Assembly (NCBI RefSeq): GCF_018614875.1
Contig: NZ_JAGGNW010000009.1
Coordinates: 248,001-312,000, forward strand
Reading direction: 5' to 3'
Length of the DNA: 64,000 nucleotides
Source of the DNA: Variovorax paradoxus
GTDB lineage: Bacteria; Pseudomonadota; Gammaproteobacteria; Burkholderiales; Burkholderiaceae_C
The position numbers were made by a program, and so were the translations under genes. Under the pieces are notes generated by a model, which made no database searches, had not been told where the DNA came from, and was given only the letters and a program-made list of their open reading frames with translations. Each line of letters starts with the position of its first letter. Position 1 is the first letter of the stretch. Of the stretch, positions 40,099 to 48,133 are shown piece after piece.

Positions 40099-40895
40099 CG
40101 ATTCGCCGCGCCTTTGCCGACCTGTCGGTGGGGCAGGTGCACTACGCGGCGTGCGGCGATGCGAGTGCGCCGGCCGTGCTGCTGCTGCACCAGTCGCCGC
40201 GCAGCTGGGCCGAGTACCGCGAAGTGCTGCCGCTGATCGGCGTGCGGTATCGCGCCATTGCGATGGACACCGCGGGCTTCGGCGATTCGTCGGACGGCGG
40301 CATGCCGGCGAGCATCGCGCAATGGGCGCGCGTGGCGCGCGAGCTGCTCGATGCGCTGGGCATTGCGCAGGCCGATGTGGTGGGGCACCACACGGGCGGC
40401 GTCGTCGCGGTTGAAATGGCGGCCGCGTTTCCGGGCCGAGTGCGCAGCCTCGTGCTGTCGTCCACGCCCTACGCCGGCGAGTCCTTTCGGGTTGCACGGG
40501 CTCAGCGGCCGCCCATCGACGAGGTCGCTCCGAGTGACGACGGAAGCCATCTCGCCGCACTCTGGCAAAAGCGCCAGGCCTTCTATCCGCCGGGCCGGCC
40601 CGATCTGCTCGAAGCCTTCGTGCTCGATGCACTGAAGGTCGGCCATCGCGTGGAGGAGGGCCACAACGCCGTCGCCTCCTATTGCATGGAAGAGCGCATC
40701 GGCCGCGTGACGCAGCCCGCGCTCATCATCCGCGCCACCGGCGATCCGTTCGCTGCGCCGCACGCAGCGGAGCTGCTGCACCATCTGCCTCAGGCGCGCA
40801 TCGTCGATATCGAAGGCGGCATGGTTCCCTTGCCCGACCAGATGCCCGAGGCGTTCGCGCAGACGGTGCTCGAATTTCTTTCGGCGCTGCCATGA
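40095..40895 (+). CDS. Alpha/beta hydrolase with atypical nucleophile elbow
   Basis: 266 residues from ATG 40095 (ATGA overlap with previous stop). Typical fold: VLLLHQSPRSW oxyanion region, DTAGFGDS, and LIIRATGDPFAAP for the acid residue. The nucleophile elbow reads GHHTGG, so His stands where Ser/Asp/Cys is expected; the enzyme may be catalytically different or non-hydrolytic. Its stop overlaps a short quinone-oxidoreductase stub. Confidence 0.85.
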   Translation: MTIRRAFADLSVGQVHYAACGDASAPAVLLLHQSPRSWAEYREVLPLIGVRYRAIAMDTAGFGDSSDGGMPASIAQWARVARELLDALGIAQADVVGHHTGGVVAVEMAAAFPGRVRSLVLSSTPYAGESFRVARAQRPPIDEVAPSDDGSHLAALWQKRQAFYPPGRPDLLEAFVLDALKVGHRVEEGHNAVASYCMEERIGRVTQPALIIRATGDPFAAPHAAELLHHLPQARIVDIEGGMVPLPDQMPEAFAQTVLEFLSALP

Positions 40896-40939
40896 AAGCC
40901 ATTCGCGTCCACGGCTTCGACGCGGTGCTGGTGCCGTAG
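40892..40939 (+). pseudogene. 5' stub of a quinone oxidoreductase gene
   Basis: Fifteen codons, MKAIRVHGFDAVLVP, then TAG. The first nine residues match the usual N-terminus of zinc-type NADPH:quinone oxidoreductases (MKAIRVHxFG). Its ATG overlaps the hydrolase stop (ATGA), as an intact coupled gene would. It looks like the remains of a deletion whose far end lies against the MarR gene. Confidence 0.6.
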
Positions 40940-40968
40940 CCTCGCCCCGTACGCAAGAGGCGGGCGCC

Positions 40969-41451
40969 TCAGTCTTCTTCCGGCTCCTCGACCGGCACAT
41001 GCACGTGCAGCTCGATCATCTGCCGCAGGGTCTGCTTCAGTTCTTCGGCGCGCCGCAGCCCGAAGGGTTCGAGCACGCGCCGCTCGTGGTCGCGCGCGAG
41101 TTCCATCAGGTGCTCGACCGCCTTCAACCCCTTGCGCGTGATCCGCACCAGCGTGATGCGGCGATCACTTTCATGGGGCAGCCGCTCGACCTGCCCGCGT
41201 GCTTCCATGCGGTCGAGAAGGCGCGTGACGGTCGGCTGCTTGGTCACCGTCACCTGCGCAAGCTGGCCGATGCTGATCGGTTCGCTGCCGGCCAGCGACG
41301 CCATCACGCGCCACTCCGACACGGAGAAACCCTGCTGCCGCGCGACCTCGTGGAACTCCGAGGAGATCAACTGGCTGGCCTGCGCCAGCAACGCCGGCAG
41401 GTAGTCGTCGACGAAGCGACGCGATTCGGTGGATGGGTCTTGGTCAGCCAT
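40969..41451 (-). CDS. MarR-family transcriptional regulator
   Basis: 160 residues; winged helix region VMASLAGSEPISIGQLAQVT, VTKQPTVTRLLDRMEARGQV, and the wing DRRITLVRITRKG. Divergent from the catabolic cluster, so probably its ligand-responsive repressor. In Variovorax auxin-degradation loci a MarR protein is, from memory, reported to sense indole-3-acetate; this may be its counterpart. Acidic tail VPVEEPEED. Confidence 0.9.
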   Translation of the reverse strand: MADQDPSTESRRFVDDYLPALLAQASQLISSEFHEVARQQGFSVSEWRVMASLAGSEPISIGQLAQVTVTKQPTVTRLLDRMEARGQVERLPHESDRRITLVRITRKGLKAVEHLMELARDHERRVLEPFGLRRAEELKQTLRQMIELHVHVPVEEPEED

Positions 41452-41504
41452 GAAGGCACCTCACAGTCGCCGCGGGCACGCTGCTTGCATGTCTAGGGTA
41501 ATTC

Positions 41505-41537
41505 ATGATTGTGGATACATTCATTTGTCAACATTAT
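41505..41537 (+). promoter_or_regulatory. Candidate MarR operator and cluster promoter
   Basis: Inverted repeat ATGATTGT (41505-41512) and ACATTCAT (41517-41524), seven of eight bases matching across a 4-base centre. A TTGTGG -35-like box (41509-41514) and CATTAT -10-like box (41532-41537) are 17 bases apart, so the dyad would cover the -35. Placed between the divergent MarR gene and the first catabolic gene. Confidence 0.5.
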
Positions 41538-41595
41538 AGGAAGCACGGTGCGGCAGCTTGCACGCATCGTCCCACGAGAGAGAACAAGGACCGAC

Positions 41596-43788
41596 ATGGC
41601 TGAGCGTTCGTTCGTCGAAGAAGTCAAGAAGCTGCGGCTTTCTGGCGGAGATGTATTTCGCGGAGAAGGCATTCTGGCGGTAACCAAGGCCCTGCTGGAA
41701 TCCGGGGTGTCTTATGTGGCGGGCTACCAGGGCGCGCCCATCTCTCACCTGATGGATGTGCTGGCCGATGCGCAAGACATCCTTGCCGAACAGGGCATCC
41801 GATTCGAGAACAGCGCGAGCGAAGCCACGGCCGCCGCCACGCTGGCGGCATCGGTCAACTATCCGCTGCGCGGCGCGGTGACCTTCAAGGCCACCGTGGG
41901 CACCAACGTGGCCTCCGACGCACTGGCCAACCTGGCCTCGGGCGGCGTGACCGGCGGCGCGCTCATCATCGTGGGCGAGGACTACGGCGAAGGCTCGTCG
42001 ATCATGCAGGAGCGCAGCCATGCGTTCGCGATGAAGTCGCAGATCTGGCTGCTCGATCCGCGGCCCAACCTGCCCAGCATCGTCGATGCGGTGAAGACGG
42101 GCTTCGATCTCTCCGAGGCCAGCAACACGCCGGTGATGCTGCAGCTGCGCATCCGCGCCTGCCATGTGCACGGCCACTTCATCGCGGGCGACAACAGGCG
42201 CGCCAAGTTCACGCTGAAGGAAGCACTGGAGAACCCGCAGCGCGACGTCGGCCGCATCGTGCTGCCGCCCGCGAGCTTCGTGCACGAACAAGAGAAGGTG
42301 AAAGACCGCTGGCCCGCCGCGGTGCGTTTCATCGAGGAGCGCGAGCTCAACGAGTTCTTTTCGGAAGACGCCGACGACATCGGCATCATCGTGCAGGGCG
42401 GCAGCTACAACACGCTGCTGCGCGCGTTGGAGCGGCTCGACCTGGCCGACATCTACGGCAACACCAAGGTGCCGCTCTACGTGATGAACGTGGCCTATCC
42501 GGTCATCGAGAGCGAAGTCATCCGCTTCTGCGAAGGCAAGCGCGCGGTGATGATCGTGGAAGAGGGCCAGCCCAATTTCGTCGAGCAGAACCTCGCGACC
42601 ATCCTGCGCCAGGCTGGCTCGACCACGGCGCTGCACGGCAAGGACATGCTGCCCGTCGCCGGCGAATACACATCGTCCGAATTGCTGAAAGGCGCGCGCA
42701 CCTTCTGCGAGCGCTACAAACGTCTCGCATCGCTGCCCGTACCTGTGCCGGTGCGCAAGGTGATCCCACTCAAGGAGGTGGCCGCCATCGGCGTCGACGC
42801 CGCGCCCGAGCCTGCCGTGCCTTCAACGTCCCTCGGCGAAGTCGTACACGCCCGCCCGCCGGGCTTCTGCACCGGTTGCCCCGAGCGCCCGATCTTCAGC
42901 GCGATGAAGCTGGTCGAGCGCGAACTCGGCGCGCACCACGTCAGCGCCGACATCGGCTGCCACCTGTTCTCCATCCTCCCGCCCTTCAACATCGGCAACA
43001 CCACCATGGGCTACGGCCTCGGCGGTGCCGGCGCCTCGGCGCTCAACGCGCCGGCCGGCAAGCGCGCGATCTCGATGATGGGTGACGGCGGTTTCTGGCA
43101 CAACGGCCTGACCAGCGGCGTGGCCAACGCGGTCTTCAACAAGAGCGACAACCTCACCATCATCGTCGACAACAACTACACCTCGGCCACCGGCGGGCAG
43201 GACATCCTCTCGTCGAACGCCGTCAACAAGACGCGCAGCACCGGCCACGAGATCGAGCGTGCCGTGCGCGGCGTGGGTGTCGAGTGGGTGAAGACGCTGC
43301 GCCGCACCTACGACGTCGCTGGCATGCGCGATGCGCTCAAGGAAGCGCTCACCACCAAGACCAAGGGCCCGAAGGTGCTGATCGCGCAGTCGGAATGCAT
43401 GCTCAACAAGCAGCGCCGCGAGAAGCCGCTCGTGCGCAAGGCCATTGCCGATGGCAAGCGCATGGTGCGAGAGAAGTTCGGTGTCGACTCCGACACCTGC
43501 ACCGGCGACCACTCGTGCATTCGCCTCTCGGGCTGCCCGTCGCTGTCGATCAAGCCCAACCCCGATCCGCTGCGCAGCGACCCGGTCGCGACCGTGCTCG
43601 ACAGCTGCGTGGGCTGTGGCGTCTGCGGCGAGGTCTCGCATGCCGCGGTGCTGTGCCCCTCGTTCTACAAGGCGCAGATCGTGAGCAACCCGAGCCGCTG
43701 GGATGTGCTGCGCGACCGTGTGCGCAGCGTCGTCATCGGCTGGCTGCAGCGCGGCGAAGCCCGCCGCCGCGAAGCCTATGCGTTCTGA
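41596..43788 (+). CDS. Indolepyruvate:ferredoxin oxidoreductase-like alpha subunit
   Basis: 730 residues from ATG 41596 (AAGGA before it). Pyrimidine and TPP-binding domains of 2-oxoacid:ferredoxin oxidoreductases: GFCTGCPERP near 423, GDGGFWHNG near 496 with the TPP/Mg pattern. C-terminal ferredoxin-like clusters: CTGDHSCIRLSGCP and SCVGCGVCG near 669. Converts a 2-oxo acid to acyl-CoA and CO2. Given the neighbours I infer isatinate or another aryl-2-oxo acid as substrate rather than indolepyruvate. Confidence 0.88.
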   Translation: MAERSFVEEVKKLRLSGGDVFRGEGILAVTKALLESGVSYVAGYQGAPISHLMDVLADAQDILAEQGIRFENSASEATAAATLAASVNYPLRGAVTFKATVGTNVASDALANLASGGVTGGALIIVGEDYGEGSSIMQERSHAFAMKSQIWLLDPRPNLPSIVDAVKTGFDLSEASNTPVMLQLRIRACHVHGHFIAGDNRRAKFTLKEALENPQRDVGRIVLPPASFVHEQEKVKDRWPAAVRFIEERELNEFFSEDADDIGIIVQGGSYNTLLRALERLDLADIYGNTKVPLYVMNVAYPVIESEVIRFCEGKRAVMIVEEGQPNFVEQNLATILRQAGSTTALHGKDMLPVAGEYTSSELLKGARTFCERYKRLASLPVPVPVRKVIPLKEVAAIGVDAAPEPAVPSTSLGEVVHARPPGFCTGCPERPIFSAMKLVERELGAHHVSADIGCHLFSILPPFNIGNTTMGYGLGGAGASALNAPAGKRAISMMGDGGFWHNGLTSGVANAVFNKSDNLTIIVDNNYTSATGGQDILSSNAVNKTRSTGHEIERAVRGVGVEWVKTLRRTYDVAGMRDALKEALTTKTKGPKVLIAQSECMLNKQRREKPLVRKAIADGKRMVREKFGVDSDTCTGDHSCIRLSGCPSLSIKPNPDPLRSDPVATVLDSCVGCGVCGEVSHAAVLCPSFYKAQIVSNPSRWDVLRDRVRSVVIGWLQRGEARRREAYAF

Positions 43789-43792
43789 AGCG

Positions 43793-45301
43793 ATGACGAA
43801 CAGGGCGCAACCGATCAAGATCGCCATTCTCGCCATGGGCGGGGAGGGCGGCGGCGTGCTGGCCGACTGGATCGTCGACATGGGCGAGGCCAACGGCTAT
43901 GTCGCCCAGACCACCTCCGTGCCGGGCGTGGCGCAGCGCACCGGCGCGACCATCTACTACGTCGAGCTCTATCCGACCGCGCAGGCCGAGGCGGATGGCG
44001 GCCGGCCCGTGCTGGCGCTGATGCCGTTGCCGGGCGATGTCGACGTGGTGTTGGCATCGGAACTCATGGAAGCCGGCCGTGCCGTGCAGCGCGGGCTGGT
44101 CACGAACGACCGCACCACGCTGATCGCCTCCACGCACCGCGTGTTCTCGATCGCGGAGAAGAGCGCGCTTGGCGACGGCCGCGTCGACAGCACCCAGTTG
44201 CTCGTGCACACGGCCAGGGCTGCCAAGCGCTTCATCCGCTTCGACATGGCGCAGGCCGCCGAGGCTTCGGGCAGCGTGATCAGCGCCGTGCTGTTCGGTG
44301 CGCTCGCGGGTTCAGGCGTGTTGCCATTCAGCCGCGCACAGTTCGAGGCGACCGTGGAGCGCGGCGGCGTGGGCGTGAAGCCCAGCCTGAAGGCCTTCGG
44401 TGCCGCATTCGCCCGCGCACAGGGCGGCGACGATGGCGAGACACCGCCGGAAGTGATGGCCGCCATGCCGACACCGCAGCCGCGCCACCCCGCCGTGCGC
44501 GCGCTGGTCGAACGCGCGCAGCGCGAATTCCCGCTTGCTGCGCAAGACTTCCTGCTCGAAGGCGTGCGCCGCCTCATCGACTATCAAGACCCCGCCTACG
44601 CCGTCCTGTACCTGGACCGCATGGCCGCCATCGCCACTTTGCCGAGCAACGACGACCATCGCCTGCTGCGCGAGACCGCGCGGCACCTCGCACTCTGGAT
44701 GTCGTACGAAGACACCGCCCGCGTCGCCGCGCTCAAGACCCGCGCCACCCGCTTCGAGCGCGTGCGCGGCGAGGCCCGCGTGCAACCTGGCCAGGTGCTC
44801 GCCATCAACGAATACATGCACCCGCGCCTGCAGGAGATCTGCGAGACGCTGCCCGGCGGCATCGGCCGTTGGTTGATGGGCTCCACGCTGCCGAAGAAGA
44901 TCGTCGAGCGCTTCACCCAGCACGGCCGCGTGATCCAGACCAGCTCGCTGCGCGGCTACCTGATGCTGCGGACCGTGGCCGCCATGAAGCGCTGGCGCCG
45001 CTCGACGATGCGCTACGCGGAAGAAAACCGCCGCATCGAGGAATGGCTGCAGCGCATCGCCGCCACCGCACAGCGCAACCCCGAGCTGGCTGTCGAGCTC
45101 GCGCAGTGCCAGCGGCTTGTCAAGGGCTACAGCGACACGCACGAGCGCGGCATCCGCAACTACGACACCGTGATGCGCGCGGTCGAGCGCGCCGGAACAG
45201 CGCTCGCGCCCGCCACCTTGCGCGAGCTGCGTGACGCGGCGCTCGCCGATGAACACGGCCACAAGCTGCAAGCCGCGCTGGTACAGCACGCACTGGCCTG
45301 A
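43793..45301 (+). CDS. Indolepyruvate:ferredoxin oxidoreductase-like beta subunit with DUF6537
   Basis: 502 residues from ATG 43793 (43778 is an alternative). The first ~200 residues are the gamma-type domain (IAILAMGGEGGGVLADWI, SVPGVAQRTGATIYY); the rest is a DUF6537-like region (LIDYQDPAYAVLYLDRM, KTRATRFERVRGEARV). Forms a heterodimer with the preceding alpha subunit. Confidence 0.87.
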   Translation: MTNRAQPIKIAILAMGGEGGGVLADWIVDMGEANGYVAQTTSVPGVAQRTGATIYYVELYPTAQAEADGGRPVLALMPLPGDVDVVLASELMEAGRAVQRGLVTNDRTTLIASTHRVFSIAEKSALGDGRVDSTQLLVHTARAAKRFIRFDMAQAAEASGSVISAVLFGALAGSGVLPFSRAQFEATVERGGVGVKPSLKAFGAAFARAQGGDDGETPPEVMAAMPTPQPRHPAVRALVERAQREFPLAAQDFLLEGVRRLIDYQDPAYAVLYLDRMAAIATLPSNDDHRLLRETARHLALWMSYEDTARVAALKTRATRFERVRGEARVQPGQVLAINEYMHPRLQEICETLPGGIGRWLMGSTLPKKIVERFTQHGRVIQTSSLRGYLMLRTVAAMKRWRRSTMRYAEENRRIEEWLQRIAATAQRNPELAVELAQCQRLVKGYSDTHERGIRNYDTVMRAVERAGTALAPATLRELRDAALADEHGHKLQAALVQHALA

Positions 45302-45315
45302 AGAGACAACGCACG

Positions 45316-46308
45316 ATGACCGCTCCCACCGCCACGCTCCCGCTTCGCGTTGCCGAAGTGCGCGAACTCAATCCGCTGATCCGCATGCTGCGCCTGCGCG
45401 CCGAGGACGGCCGCCCGTTGCCTGGCTTCGCGGCCGGCGCGCATATCCGCGTTCAGGTGTCGCTGCCCGATGGCAAGACCGATTGGCGCCACTACTCGCT
45501 GATCAACTTCGCCACCGCGCGCAACGCAACCAATGCGCCAACGGAATACGTGATCGCCGTGCGAAAGGAGGCCGAAGGCCGCGGCGGCTCGCGCTTCATG
45601 CACGAGCGGCTGAGCGAGGGCGACTCGCTCGCCATCGAGGCGCCGAAGAATGACTTTCCGCTGCACACCGGCCCCGGCGGCTCCGTGCTCGTCGCCGGCG
45701 GCATCGGCGTCACGCCGCTCGCCAGCATGGCCGCACGCCGCCGTGCCGAAGAAGCACCGGTGCGCATGCACTACGCCGGCCGCAGCCGCGAGCTGATGGC
45801 CTTCCTGCCCGAACTGCAGGCGCTGCTGGGCGACGACCTGCGCGTGCACGCTGACGCCGAGGCCGGCGCGCCGCTGGACATCGACGCGCTGCTCGACGGC
45901 GTGCCCGCCGGCGACCGCCTCTACGTCTGCGGCCCCAAGGTCATGCTCGACGCCGTGCTGGCCCGCACGCAGGCACGCGGCTGGGAACACGACCGCGTGC
46001 ATTTCGAACTCTTTGCCGAGCCCGTCGCGGAAGACGGCGACCAGCCCTTCGAGGTCGAACTCGCCCAGTCCGGCCAGCGTTTCACCGTGGCGGCCGACCA
46101 GAGCATCCTCGACTGCCTCATCGACAACGGATGCGACCCGATGTTCGACTGCAAGCGCGGCGAATGCGGCGTGTGCGCCGTGCCCGTGATCGAAGGCGAG
46201 ATCGAGCATCGCGACTACGTGCTGACCGCCCGCGAGAAGGCGGAGGGCAACGTCATCCAGATCTGCATCTCGCGCGCCAAGGGTGCGCGCCTGGTGCTCG
46301 ACCTCTGA
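45316..46308 (+). CDS. Phthalate-dioxygenase-reductase-type oxidoreductase
   Basis: 330 residues: flavin-binding domain (RHYSLIN), NAD-binding domain (VAGGIGVTPLASM, YVCGPKVML) and a C-terminal plant-type 2Fe-2S domain (CKRGECGVC plus a final Cys in QICISRAKG). Passes electrons from NAD(P)H to a Rieske oxygenase. It directly precedes the first oxygenase pair and is the only such reductase in the window; the reductase-alpha-beta order matches iadCDE as I remember it. Confidence 0.92.
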   Translation: MTAPTATLPLRVAEVRELNPLIRMLRLRAEDGRPLPGFAAGAHIRVQVSLPDGKTDWRHYSLINFATARNATNAPTEYVIAVRKEAEGRGGSRFMHERLSEGDSLAIEAPKNDFPLHTGPGGSVLVAGGIGVTPLASMAARRRAEEAPVRMHYAGRSRELMAFLPELQALLGDDLRVHADAEAGAPLDIDALLDGVPAGDRLYVCGPKVMLDAVLARTQARGWEHDRVHFELFAEPVAEDGDQPFEVELAQSGQRFTVAADQSILDCLIDNGCDPMFDCKRGECGVCAVPVIEGEIEHRDYVLTAREKAEGNVIQICISRAKGARLVLDL

Positions 46309-46324
46309 AGGAGCCACGATAACC

Positions 46325-47638
46325 ATGCCTTCATACCGAGACAACCCTGAAGCCGTCCGCGCGCTGGTGCGCAACGACCAGGTGCACCGCGACCTGTACA
46401 CCAGCCAGGAACTGTTCGAGCTGGAGCAGGAGCACTTCTTCGCCAACACCTGGAACTACGTCGGCCACGAGAGCCAGTTGCCCAAGCCCGGCGACTGGAT
46501 CAGCAACCAGATCGCCGGCCGCCCGTTGATCGTCGTGCGCCACACCGACGGCAGCGTGCGCGCGATGATGAACCGCTGCGCGCACAAGGGCTCTCGCCTG
46601 GTGAGCGCGCCCTGCGGCAACACCGGAAAGTTCTTTCGCTGCCCGTACCACGCGTGGACCTTCAAGACCGACGGTTCGCTGCTCGCGATTCCGCTGAAGA
46701 CCGGCTACGAGAACACCGCGCTGCACGAATGCGAATCCGCCAAGGGGCTCACCACGCTGAAGCACGTGCGCAGCCACCGCGGCTTCATCTTCGTGAAGGT
46801 CAACGACGCAGGGCCTGATTTCGAAGCGTACTTCGGCGATTCGCTGAGCTCCATCGACAACATGGCCGACCGCTCGCCCGAAGGCGAACTGGAAATCGCC
46901 GGCGGGTGCTTGCGCTTCATGCACCAGTGCAACTGGAAGATGTTCGTCGAGAACCTGAACGACACCATGCACCCCATGGTGGCGCACGAATCTTCCGCCG
47001 GCACCGCCAAGCGCATGTGGGCCGACAAGCCCGCCGACGAGCCCAGGCCCATGGCGGTCGAGCAGTTCGTGCCCTTCATGTCCGACTACAAGTTCTTCGA
47101 GGACATGGGCATCCGCACCTACGACAACGGCCACAGCTTCACGGGCGTGCACTTCAGCATCCACAGCAAGTACAAGGCGATCCCCGCGTACGACGATGCC
47201 ATGAAGGCGCGCTACGGCGAGGAGAAGACCGCGCAGATTCTCGGCATGGCGCGCCACAACACGGTGTACTACCCGAACCTCACCATCAAGGGCGCGATCC
47301 AGGCGATTCGCGTGGTGAAGCCGATCTCGGCCGACAAGACGCTGATCGAGAGCTGGACCTTCCGCCTGAAGGGCGCGCCGCCCGAGCTGCTGCAGCGCAC
47401 CACCATGTACAACCAGCTCATCAATTCGCCGTTCTCGGTGGTGGGGCACGACGACCTGCAGGCCTATCGCGGCATGCAGGCCGGCCTGCACGCGAGCGGC
47501 AACGAATGGGTGAGCCTGCACCGCGACTACAACCCGGCCGAACTGAAGGGCGGCGAGATCACCACCGGCGGCACCAACGAGCTGCCGATGCGCAACCAGT
47601 ACCGCAGCTGGGTCGAGCGCATGACGGAGACGATGTGA
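46325..47638 (+). CDS. Rieske ring-hydroxylating dioxygenase alpha subunit, pair 1
   Basis: 437 residues. Rieske ligands C85, H87, C106, H109 (CAHKG, CPYHAW); iron ligands D213, H216, H221 (NDTMHPMVAH). These mark an active terminal oxygenase. Probable role: attack on an indole acid, possibly IAA to dioxindole-3-acetate (inference). Collinear with the second alpha subunit at 56331. Confidence 0.92.
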   Translation: MPSYRDNPEAVRALVRNDQVHRDLYTSQELFELEQEHFFANTWNYVGHESQLPKPGDWISNQIAGRPLIVVRHTDGSVRAMMNRCAHKGSRLVSAPCGNTGKFFRCPYHAWTFKTDGSLLAIPLKTGYENTALHECESAKGLTTLKHVRSHRGFIFVKVNDAGPDFEAYFGDSLSSIDNMADRSPEGELEIAGGCLRFMHQCNWKMFVENLNDTMHPMVAHESSAGTAKRMWADKPADEPRPMAVEQFVPFMSDYKFFEDMGIRTYDNGHSFTGVHFSIHSKYKAIPAYDDAMKARYGEEKTAQILGMARHNTVYYPNLTIKGAIQAIRVVKPISADKTLIESWTFRLKGAPPELLQRTTMYNQLINSPFSVVGHDDLQAYRGMQAGLHASGNEWVSLHRDYNPAELKGGEITTGGTNELPMRNQYRSWVERMTETM

Positions 47639-48126
47639 TGGCCGGTACCGACGTGACCCGCCAGGACCTGGTCGACTTCGTCGTGAACGAAGCGCACCTG
47701 CTCGACACGCGCCGCTACGAAGAGTGGAATGCGCTCTTCACCGACGACGCCTTCTACTGGGTGCCGCTGGTGCCCGACCAGGAAGACGGCATCAACCACA
47801 CCTCGCACCTTTACGAAGACAAGCTGCTGCGCGAGCTGCGCATCGAGCGCCTCAAGAGCCCTCGCGCGTTTTCGCAGCAGCCACCGAGCCGCTGCCACCA
47901 CCTGCTGCAGGTGCCTGTCGTCGAGACCTTCGATACCGAAGGCAACCGCTTCGTGGTGCGTACCGAATTCCACTACACCGAATCGCAGGGCGACGAACTG
48001 CAGTTCTATGTCGGCACCTTCGTCCATCACTTCACGGTGCAGGACGGCGCGCTACGCATGACGCTCAAGCGCGTGAACCTGCTCAACTGCGACGCGGCCC
48101 TGCCGGCCGTGCAGCTTTTCATCTAG
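47638..48126 (+). CDS. Ring-hydroxylating dioxygenase beta subunit, pair 1
   Basis: 162 residues, SnoaL/NTF2-like fold: LLDTRRYEEWNALFTDDAFYW at the start, ending PAVQLFI. Structural partner of the preceding alpha subunit (TGATG overlap). Ends eight bases before the ligase gene. Confidence 0.92.
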   Translation: MAGTDVTRQDLVDFVVNEAHLLDTRRYEEWNALFTDDAFYWVPLVPDQEDGINHTSHLYEDKLLRELRIERLKSPRAFSQQPPSRCHHLLQVPVVETFDTEGNRFVVRTEFHYTESQGDELQFYVGTFVHHFTVQDGALRMTLKRVNLLNCDAALPAVQLFI

Positions 48127-48133
48127 GGACGCG

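Noticed and set aside
46906..48126. 406-residue open frame ending in the dioxygenase beta subunit
   Set aside because: Everything before 47638 lies in another frame of the alpha-subunit gene; the beta subunit begins at the TGATG overlap.
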